From: Xestospongia bergquistia
Taxonomy: Eukaryota > Porifera > Demospongiae > Haplosclerida > Petrosiidae
Direction: 5' to 3'
NCBI GenBank assembly: GCA_963965975.1
Contig: OZ014423.1
Location: 1,984,001-2,048,000, forward strand
DNA: 64,000 nt
Shown here: in pieces, positions 36,001 through 48,000 of the stretch
How the letters are laid out: the number at the start of each line of letters is the position of its first letter
Numbering within the stretch: the stretch's first letter is position 1
Position numbers and translations under genes: made by a program
The notes under the pieces: generated by a model
Databases searched by the model: none
The model's input: the letters and a program-made list of their open reading frames with translations, nothing else
Told to the model about the DNA's origin: nothing

Positions 36001-39000
36001 GTTGTTATCGGAAATTTTTACTTTAGATGTGATGAAAATTGCTGAAAATCCTCCAAATGTACCATTCATTGGTAACCAACTCACATATAAGATAACAGGT
36101 AAGTAATAACATATAGTACACGTGCATGTACATAACTAGGGATTCTATTTATCTATCAAAGCATTCTTTACTAAGATTTACTGTGAATAAATTGATTTCA
36201 TATATATGTAATTAATTTTAGCTCAACCATTTAGTTTCTAGATCAAACATTGTTTATCCTTTATGTTGTACACTTAATTGGTGTACATCTCAGCAAAAGG
36301 ATGAATGTTTTCATAGTGATAAACCACCAATGTTTATATAACTTACTCAGGTTGGTTGTATCAGTCTAACAGACTCTGAGCTATGATAACTTCACATTTA
36401 TAAGGAATAAGAGGCTTGGTTCACTTTTTTCTCTTTCAAATTTAGATGACAGAGTGATTACAGAAGAAAATCACTCTTTAGAACCTCTCTTGGCTTTAGA
36501 GGAAATTTCTTTAAGTGTAAAAGTTAATGAGAGTAATGGAGGAGTCTCTCATGAAGCTTACGCTCTGAAGATTACTGGAATACAGCTTAATGAAGCATTG
36601 GCTGAGAATGCTTTAAAATATCGTTTTGGTGAAGCCCCTTATCATTTACAAGTTGATTGTTGTGTTGTTGAAGGAGACACTGCTTATTTGACATTTACAA
36701 GTGAACAAGGTTAGTTAATTAGATTGGGCTTAGTGTACTCAACATAATCCTGTGTTCACATCATATAGGAGTATCTGATGTAATGGCTCAGCCACCAACA
36801 AATCTTTTGGGATGTCCTATTAAATGTACATCAGTACGAATAGCTGATGTATCTGCCTTCCAACCTCCTCATAGTATGCCTCAAGTTCTCCATATTAAGA
36901 ATATTCCTGATGAGTCACCAAACCTTTTAAATCAGTCTCTACAAAGACAGTTAATACTAGCAGGACATACTATAACTACATGTATTATAGATGGAAGTGA
37001 AGCATATGTCAAGTTTCAAGACCAAAAATGTAAGGAGACAATGTAGTTTTGCGAATGGATGTACCAACTTTATATATTATACTATAAAATTGAAAACTTT
37101 AACTGTCAGCTAATTTAATTTTAGTTGTTACTCTATAACCATGATAATTTACAACCAGAAATTGCCGCTATAAATTAAATTCTTACTTCTCAAACCACAA
37201 TATTAAAATGGCATGAGTATTATCCACCTAGATATTTCACAGAATTACAGTTTATAGTGCAGGTAGTGTTCAATTAAATCATACATAATTAATTCCTTAT
37301 AATTGTGTATTTAATGGAATTAAAATTCTACCTCTGAGTGAGAGCTTAACATACCAGGCCAGAATGGCTAGACCAGGATGTGGATGTGGCTTAATGAAGT
37401 GCACATGGTCAAACAAACTAGCTATGGTTTAATTATAATGTGTGTGGCTATTTATAATAAACATCAATATCTCTTAACATAAATGTTTAATAAAGCAATA
37501 ATGTATATGTACTTATAAGTTGTATGATGGTTAGCAACTAATGTAAATGTTAACGTTGCTCAATCATTTTCATTAGTATTATAATTTTTACTAGATTTTC
37601 TCTCACTGTAGCTATATCTCAATTGTTAGCTTGCCCTCCAGACAACAGTACTATTTTGGGTCATCCAGTTATCTATAATAGTGTGGATGAAGATAAGATG
37701 CCACTATTACCCAATAGTGATGATGATGTTGACACTTCTATAGTAGTAGTAGATGGATTACCATCAGATTTCCCTGGTCTTGAAGAAGCTTTTCTTGTAT
37801 TCTTGAAAAATGCAACCAAGACACAATCTAACTTTTCTTGTGAAATAAAAAATGGAAAAGCTTACATCAAGTACGATGATCCAACAGGTAAGGAGAAAAT
37901 TATATTGAGTTACATGTAGTTTACATATCAACTGATGTTATAATAAAAGGTTAGATATAATGATGTCCTTTTCTATCTCTGAAATATAATGATGTGTTAA
38001 ATGATTTATGTTCTTAGCATACCACAATACTCCCAGTATTTAGGAAAGTCACAAACCAGAAATCCTATATAAAGTGAACAGTGTTCTTTTCATTCCACCT
38101 CATGACTAATGTTACACATAATATGCATATTAGTCACAAATGCTTGCTCTAGCTTCAGCAAAAACATTCAAATATGAAAAGCTTCAATATAGCTCACAAA
38201 AACGATACAATTACAATGTCACACCCAAGTTAGGTTGATGAATTGTAATTGAAACTCCACTAAACATTAGTCATTCTCAACATGAACAGAGCATAATTTT
38301 GAATAATCTAAATTATTTTCCTCTAATTCATTCCTAGTCAGAGTTATAACACTGGGTTATTCTTAGAGTATATGTGTATTCCATTGTTTATTCCATGATA
38401 TGTAAAACATTCCAGACAGTACTAAAGATGTATATATAGATTGTCATATGAAAGAATCATTAGTGACTGATCTAGATAAAATCAATCCACTTCCACCAAA
38501 TCATGACACAAAGTGCAAGTAATAAATTTTATTTTTTTTAATTATGAGAGTATTGCAGATAACTAGATCAAAGCTTATTAACTTATTTTAATAAAGAATT
38601 CTTTAGGAGCAAAACTAGATTGACATACTGCATACATAAGGATCTGGATTTCTATTATACAATGTAATTTAGCTATTGTAGAAAATGTTCTGAAGTTTTG
38701 TAGCTATCTGAAATTTTTACTTCAGATGCGAAGAGAATTGCTGAAAATCCTCCAAATGTACCATTTATTGGTAATCAACTCACATACAAGACAATGACTG
38801 AGCCTATTACTGGATCACCCGTACACCTAAGAATAGAACATCATCGTACATCAGATCTTTCAGATCTCTCTAGCACGAATAAGTCATCAGTCAAATTTCA
38901 AAGTCATACAAAAGACCTACCTCCTCCAGGTAAGTAGCAACATATAGTACATGTACATAACTAGGAATTCTATTTATCTATCAAAGCATTCTCTACTAAG

Positions 39001-42000
39001 ATTTGCTGTGAATAAAGTTGCTATTGATTTCATATGTAATTAATTTCATTTCAACCATTTTCTTCAGCAAAAAGGATAAATGTTTTTATAGTGACAAACC
39101 ACCAATGTTTATAAGGTTTAAAATACGTAATTGCATCCATCTAATTGCATCTATATTTTTAAGGAATAAGAAGGTTTTGTTCACTGTTTCTGTTCTCTCT
39201 TATAGACCTTCCAAATTTGGATGACAAAGTGATTCCCAAAGAAGATCACTCTTTGCAATCTGTCTTGGCTACAGGGGGCATTTCTATAAATGTAAAAAAT
39301 GAGAGTAATGGACCAGTTTCTTGTGAAGCTCATGCTTTGAAGATTACTGGAATACAGCTTAATGAAACATTGGCTGAGAATGCTTTAAAATATTGTTTTA
39401 GTAAAGACCCTTATCATTTACAAGTTGATCGTTGTGTTATTGAAGGAGACACTGCTTATTTGACATTTACAAGTGAACAGGGTTAGTTAATTGGATTGAA
39501 CTTAGTGAACTCAACATAATCCTGTGTTCACATCATCATATAGGAGTGTCTGATGTAATGGCTCAGCCACCAACAGATCTCTTGGGATGTCCTATTGAAT
39601 GTAAATCAGTACGAATAGCTGATGTATCTGCCTTCCAACCTCCTCATAGTATGCCTCAAGTTCTTCATATTAAGAATATTCCTGATGAATCACCAAACCT
39701 TTTAAATCAGTCTCTACAAAGACAGTTAATACTAGCAGGACATACTATAACTACATGTGTTATAGATGGAAGTGAAGCATATGTCAAGTTTCAAGACCAA
39801 AAATGTAAGGAGATAAATTTAATTTTGTAAATGGATATACCAACACTACATTTTATACTATTGTAAAACTGGAAATTTTTATAGTCAAATGATATTATTT
39901 CAGTTGTCACTCTATAACTATGAAAATTATAACCAGAAATTTCCAGTATAAACTAAATTTATAATTCTCAAATCACAAAATTAAAATGATGTAAGTATTT
40001 AACATTTGATTATGTATCCACCTAGATATTTCCAGATTTACAATATAGCACATGTAGTGTTCAATTATACCATACATTCCTTAAAATTATGTATTTAATG
40101 GAATTAAAATCCCACCTCTGAGTGAGAACTTGCTTATCAACAATCATTAGAGTGGCCAGACCAAGATATAGATGTGGCTTAATGACGTAGGCATGGTCAA
40201 GCAAACTGGGTGTGGTTTAATTATAGTGTGTGTCACTATTTGTAATAAACATTAATATCCCTCAACATAAATGCTTACTGTCAGTATAAACTCAACTGAA
40301 ATGATCACATGTTCAGGGATTGTAGAGTGGATATAGCGTGTATGTATAGTGCTACATGTAATTACATGTATATATAGCTACATGTAATTCTTTGTGGTAA
40401 TGTAATAATGTAATGTACTTATATTAAGGTTAAAATTGAACATTGCCCAAACAGTAGTCGGGACTGGTCTGACCAGTTATTATGGACCTTAGAGTACATA
40501 CGCATTCCCTCTTACATACACATAGCGATGTATAATTGTATGATGGTTACCTTAAATAAAACTCAGCATATTATTGTAATTATTATAAATATATATATAC
40601 CATTTCATTAAATTTAATCATAATTATACTTTAATTATAATTTAAGTATAATTTAATTATACTTTTAATTATAATTATAGTTTGTGATCCAATGTTTGTC
40701 AAAAACTGCAAATAATTTGACTGTCATAGCTCCTAATGAGATTTGAGATTTCTAAGGTTTACATCAATTTTCTATCAATTTGACATGTTTTACCATGCAA
40801 CTTGAAGTATTCCCTATGCTATATATAAGGACCTACCATATTGTCTGTAATGTTGGTCTGTTTCTTACCATATCTTAATTATGACATAAATATCTATAAA
40901 GATTCAAGTTTGCCAAGAATGCTATTTGTATCCTTCTGATAAGTTAAACAAGCTAATATCTAATGCAAACATTGTTCAATCAGTTTCATTAGTATAATTT
41001 TTTACTAGATTTCTCTCACTGTAGCTATATCTCAATTGTTAGCTTGCCCTCCAGACAACAGTACTATTTTGGGTCATCCAGTTATCTATAGCAGTGTGGA
41101 TGAAGATGAGATGCCACTATTACCCAATAGTGATGATGATGTTGACACTTCTTTAGTAGTAGTAGATGGATTACCATCAGATTTCCCTGGTCTTGAAGAA
41201 GCTTTTCTTGTATTCTTGAAAAATGCAACCAAGACACAATCTAACTTTTCTTGTGAAATAAAAGATGGAAAAGCTTACATCAAGTACGATGATCCAACAG
41301 GTAAGGAGAAAATTATATTGAGTTACATGTAGAGTATATATCAGTTGATGTTATAATAAAGGCCTTGATGTAATGATATCCTTTTTAATGATGTGTTAAA
41401 TGATATGTTTTTAGCATACCACAATACTTTTATATTCCGTTCATGTTACTAATGTTTAGTGGAATTTCAATTACAATTCATCAACCTAAACTTGGGTGTG
41501 GTGTTGTAGTTCCAAAGTTTTTGTAAGTCACATTGAAGCTTTTCATCATTCTTTGTGGAAGTGTCTTCTTAATCTATCATACGTTTACTATTAAAGGTAT
41601 TTTCAACAGTTTCTGAACTTTTCTTCTGAAACTAAAGCAAGTGTTCATTAATAATAATGGAATATAAAGAACACTATTCACTTTATACAGTTTGACTTTT
41701 CTAGATAATTAGCACTCTCTTTTTCAATGAAAAGGCATTTTGAATGATATAAGTCATTTTCCTTTAGTTCGTTCCTAGTCAGAGATATAACACTGAATTA
41801 CTGATCATTCTTAGAATATATGTGCATTCCAATGTTTATTCCATGATATGTAAAAAATGACAAACAGTACATATATATATAGAATTTTATCCTATTGTCA
41901 TATGAAGGAATAAATGATGACAGATCTAAATAAAATTAATCTACTTCAACTGACTTATGACACACAGTGCAAATAATAATTTAATTTGCTTAAATCACGA

Positions 42001-45000
42001 AGGCATTGTAAATAACTAGATTAAAGTTTTAGCTTCTATAAATTGCTTCTTATAGCTTATTTAATAAAGGAATTCATTAGTAGCAAAACTAGGTTGACTT
42101 ACTACATACATAACGATCTGGATCTCCATTAAAAACAAATACAATATAATTCAGTTCCTGTAGAAAATATTCTGGAGTTTTGTGGATATTTGAATTTTTA
42201 CTTTAGATGCAAAGAAAATTGCTAAAAATCCTCCAAATGTACCATTCATTGGTAATCAACTCACATATAAGATAATGACTGAGCCAGGTAAGTAGTAGTA
42301 TCATATAGTACATGTGCATGTACATAACTAGAGATTCTATTTATCTATCAAAGCATTCTCTACTAAGATTCGCTGTGAATGAAGTTCCCATGGATTTCAT
42401 ATGTAATTAATTTTAGTTCAACCATTTACTTTCTAGATCAAGCATTGCTTATCTTTTATGTTGTATACCTAATTCAGGAAAAGATGAATGTTTTCATAGT
42501 GATAAACCACCAATGTTTATATTGTAATGGTTGAATTATATAGTTGTATTAGTCTAACAGACTCTGAGCTGCATATTTAAAGGATAAGAGACATGCAAAA
42601 ATTGCTCAATCGGTTTTATTAGTACCATATTTTTACTAGATTTTCTTTCACTGTAGCTGTATTTCATTTGTTAGTTCTCCCTTCAGACAGCAACACTGTT
42701 TTGGGTCATCCAGTTATCTATAGTAGTGTGGATGAAGATAAGATTCCACTATCACCCAATAGTGATGATGACGTTGACACTTCTGTAGTAGTAGTAGATG
42801 GATTACCATCAGATTTCCCTGGTCTTGAAGAAGCTTTCCTTGTATTCTTGAAAAATGCAACCAAGACACAGTCTAACTTTTCTTGTGAAATAAAAGATGG
42901 AAAAGCTTACATCAAGTACGATGATCCAACAGGTAAGGAGAAAATTATATTGATTGACATGTAGTTTATGCATTAAGTGATAAAGGCCTATGTAATGATG
43001 CCCTTTGCTGTCTCTGAAGTATAATGATGTGTTAAATGATTTATGTTGTTAGCATACCACAATACTATTATACTTTGTTCACATTGAGAATGACTGCAGT
43101 TTAGTAGAATTTCATCAACCTAACTTAGGTGTGGTGTTGTAGTTGCAAAGTTTTTGTGAGTCATATTAAAGCTTTAGATTTTTGAATTTTTCTGTTGAAG
43201 TAAGAACAAGTGTTCATTAATAATATACAAATTATGTATAACATTAGTCACATGGTGGAATACAAAGAACACTATTTGCTTTATATAAGATTTTTTTTTT
43301 GATAAAAAAATTGCAGACTTTCAAGACATTTTGAATGATATAAGTCATTATCCTTTAGTTCATTCCTAGTCAGAGTTATAACATTGAGTTATTGATCATT
43401 CTTAGAATATATGTGTATTCCAATTATTATTTTATGGTATGTAAAACATGACAAACAATATTAAAAGATTTAATTAATAGGAATTTATTAGTAGCAAAAA
43501 CTAGGCTGAGTTACTGCATGCAAAGGATGTGAATCTCCATTAAAAATACATACACTATAATTTGGCTACTGTAGAAAATGTTCTAGAGTTTCGTGGTTAT
43601 TTGAAATTTTACTTTAGATGCAAAGAAAATTGCTGAAAATCCTCCAAATGTACCATTCATTGGTAATCAACTCACATATAAGACAATGACTGAGCCTATT
43701 AGTGGATCACCTTTACACCCAAGATTAAAACATCATGCATCAGATCCTACAGATCTGTCTAGTATGAATAAGTCACCGGTCAAATTTCTAAGTCTTGAAG
43801 AAGACCTACCTCCTTCAGGTAAGTGGTTACATATAGTATATATACATGTACTATATGTTATTCTATTTATCTGTCAAGGCATTCTCTACTAAGTATTGTT
43901 GTGAATAAAATTGCTATTGATTTTGTATGTAATTAATTTCAGTTTAACCATTTCCTTTCTAGATGAAGTGGAGAAAGAGTCTCATCCTTCATCAGTCCCT
44001 AATCCTACAACTCCTTGTACTACATCATGTTCTGGAACTATTGTAGTGAAGAACATTCCTGATGGAGTTAAAGACTGGGTCCTTGAGTTATATCTACAAA
44101 ATTTGACTGGTGTATCATGCCAAAAAAGTCACATGAAAGGAGCAATGGCAGTTGTGGAAATGAAAGAGAAGATAGGTAAGAACAGAGAAAGTTATGAAGT
44201 ATTTATATAGGATAGCTCTTATAGCCTCTTAATTGTATGTACAGTTAATAGTAAACTTTTTATATTTATTTCAACTTATTTTTTTGTTACAGATGTCAAA
44301 TCCATGCGATATAAAGCGTCTATTTCTCCCCTTCCTGAGGACAATGTTATTCTTAACATTGAAGCACTAAAGCCAACAACTAGTGTTCTAATTAAAGGCC
44401 CAGAAGATATGGCATCTTACGTTGTTGATATGTACTGTGAAGGATTTGGAGAGATTATTGAGAAAAAAGAACATGGACCAGGAGAATATGTTGTGTCTTT
44501 TAGAGACAAAGACAGTAAGTTCATTCAAAATGTGTTAACTATGAGCCCCTTTGTCCTTGGACTAATAATAAACATTTTTTAATGTTTTCAAAGACTTTGC
44601 CTTACTCTTTCTTGAACAGTCGTTTAAATATATCTATATATGTTATATATGTCATTGGTCCAGTATACATGCAACAAGGTTAATGTTCATTGTAGCATAT
44701 TTCTTACGTCATTCCCTGGGAGATCATGTTGTGTTTTTTTCTTGTCCCAGATGGTCTTAAGATTATGTTAACAGCTCACTCACTGCATGCAATATTAATC
44801 TGTTTAGATTGACCATTGACTTAAATCAAACAGTTACCACTACAATGTTTTAGTCACCACACAAGACCAGAGGGGTTGGCATGCTGTTAGAATATCTGAG
44901 TATACTAAAAATTTAATGTCTTTATTGTTTATTTGTTGTTTCATAGGTCATCAAAAAATCCTTGATCAAGAAATACATTTATTAGGTACACAACCTCTAA

Positions 45001-48000
45001 CAATAACTTCATATCATCCTATTCTAGCTGAAATTGAACAGATAGACTCTGTATCAAGTGACACACCTCCTCTTATTCTTCTTAGTCCTAACGATGCCTA
45101 TACTTGGCCATCTATCAGAGAACAGATTGCACCAGAATCTGAGAGCTATTATATACATGCTCTAAAGGAAATGAATAATGACTTACTTGCTATTTATGGA
45201 GAGGCACTAATTCATCAAGGTTGCCTTGAAATAAAGCCCCTAGAATTAGCTCATACACTGATAGACTGGAACTTTCAAGTACATGCTGTACTGAGCAAGT
45301 ATAAACAGCATTTACAGAATGTTGAACTGCCAATTGAGCCACAAGCAATCACTATGGTTCTTGACCGTTTAGCTGAATTTAAAGAAACAAATCGTGATCT
45401 TCATTATAGTTTAGCCAGTGGTGTTTTAAAAATGGCTGGTCATACTCAGAGTGTTCGTGCAGCCACTGAAGTTATTAACAACATCCTGACAGAAGAGATA
45501 GAGTTCTCTATTGACATTGAAAGACCACCTCGAGAAATTGAATATCTCCTGAAATTTTCCCAAAATGAAATCGAAGCAATTCAACCTCCAGTAAAAATTA
45601 TAACAAAGAACCCAGGGAAGTTGTCCGCTTGTGGTGTCAAGAAGTCATTAGAATGTGTAAAACAAATTGCAGAAGAGAAACTCTCTCAGGTTCATACTGA
45701 AAACATATTGTTAACTCAGGCTGCTTACAGTCTGTTATCTAGTCATCAAGGAAAAGACAAAATTGCTGAACAATTACAAGAAATGATGAAATCTGTTACG
45801 TATGTATTTGAGAAGATAGAGCAGAGAGAAGAATACACTCATCAACTTTGTATCCTCTCGTCAGATTCAGTGTCTTGCTCTACAGCTAAAAGAAAGATCG
45901 AGCAAATTGATTCTTTTTTAGATGTTCAGAATACAATTACTGAAGAGTTTCCAGTCAAAGGTGCAAAATGGCAGATAATAACAGAACAACAACTTCTGAA
46001 GCTTAAACAGCTTGAAGAAGATGCAGGCAAAATGAAAGTTAAGTTGGAATTTCCGACAAAAATTGGCGACAATTATGAAGTTTTTATTATTCTCCAAGGT
46101 GATGTCAAATCAGTTGACAATATTAAAGGACAACTGGAGATGATGCTAGTTGAAGTTATAGAGAAAGAAGTCCCTTTGGAACCTGAGCCTGGTCTGCATC
46201 AACTCATTGCGCAAGGGTTCTTTGATGAAAAGTGTTGTGAATTGGAATTCCAACACAAAGTGGTCATAAAGTATGAAAGTAAGGAGGTAACTCCAACTCC
46301 TGCAAGGTCAAGTACTGACACTCTTAAGAATGCTATTAAACTATATAAAGGAAACATGCTGGATCTTGAGGTATGTATAGTAACCATTTTGACTATCACA
46401 GGGAATTTAGATTTATTTATTTGGCGTAGTTGAATTTATTAATATACACATTACTAAGAACTAGGTGGATGTGACTGAACATACTTTGAGCTTTTGAAGT
46501 TCAGCTTATATCCATGTTGTTGTCTCTATTATTCTCTCCATAGCCTCTGCCAACTTACCAATTTTTAAATTTCATTGTTTTTCAGCAACATTAGCATTTT
46601 GTAAAACAATTTTAAGATGATTTTGGACAAATATTTATAGTCATGTTACTTATATGAGTAGGGTTTGAGAATGAAAAGATCTATTGTAATTGACAACACA
46701 ATAGTAATAACTGTCCACTTTTGTCTTTTTAGGTTGATGTATACATCAATTTTACTAACCCTAGTTTTGATCTTTCAACTAATGAAATGTCTAAGAAATT
46801 AAGGAAGATATGTGGCCAGAAACTGGTAGATGAAGCTCAAAAATACATGAACAGTTTGGTAGAGATCAAACCTAGTCAAGTAGCAGTAACAACTGCTGAT
46901 AACACTAATGCCAAAGCTATTTATCATGTGGCTTTACCCCAATATTCTGATGTGGGCCCCATGAAGGTGAGTATGTAACTAGCAGCTCAATTTACTTATG
47001 TAGTTTTGGAATGTGCTGTCACTAGTTTTAAGCAATGACATCTTATTTATTGTTGGTCTATTCTAAAAATTAAAAATTAAACCAGATAATATTTAATAAA
47101 GTTATTTGATTGTAGGTGATATACATGTCACCAATACTATATAGATTAGCAAGATGATCTTAGATACCTGGTATTGTACCTTAATAAGTTTTCTGCAAAC
47201 CAATAGTTATAAAATTTATTCATATAAATAATTATGTTAAATCTGACTCATTAATATCATTATTATACAGTGGTTAAGAGAAACCATTCAGAACATTCTT
47301 CAAACAGCTAAAGCTTATGGCCACAAATCTATTGCCTTCCCCTGTCTTGGTGCCACTAATCTTTGTTATCCAACAAGTGAGACTGTTCCAGTTGTCCTTG
47401 AAGAAGTAGTGTCATTTCATATAAACAATCCAGATGTTATCACATGTTTTCATTTTACTGTTTACCAAGACTCTGACTACAAACATTATATCAGTGAATA
47501 CAAGAAGAAGATAGAATTAGTTGATCAGATTACTAACCAACCACCAGCCATTATGTCCGGATATACTCAAGGTAGCCAGAGAAAAGGACTGCAAAGTGGT
47601 GTGACAAGAAATGGAGAAGGGTTCAAAGTGCAACTACTACTTGGTGATATCACTGCTGAAGAAACAGAAGTAATTGTAACGAATAGTATTTGTAAAGTCA
47701 TTCATGCTACTGTTGAACAAGATTTAAGTATAGCCTCTCAATTGTTTATCGACCAAAATGTCTTGTTAAAGGATGGTATGATTGTTTCGACAACTGCCAG
47801 TGGAATATTACGATGTAACAAAATCTACCATACTCATGTTCCTAGTAAATTGAAGGGAGTGCCTCCTACACAAGCCCAGAATAACCTTCTTCAGAAAGTT
47901 GTCTTCAATTGTCTTAAATTAGCTGAGGGTGAGGGCCAAATTTCTTTAGCTATGCCTGCATTTTGTCTAGATGATGGTAACTACACTGTACCTGAATCAG

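Noticed and set aside
38416..38520. Possible extra exon reading DSTKDVYIDCHMKESLV in the gene C intron
   Set aside because: It has an acceptor-like TTCCAG, but the only donors nearby leave phase 2, which does not fit the phase-1 neighbours, and the paralogous sequence at about 41870 is broken.
40580..40685. Palindromic AATTATA-rich sequence as a hairpin element
   Set aside because: It is low-complexity AT sequence, where inverted words arise by chance.
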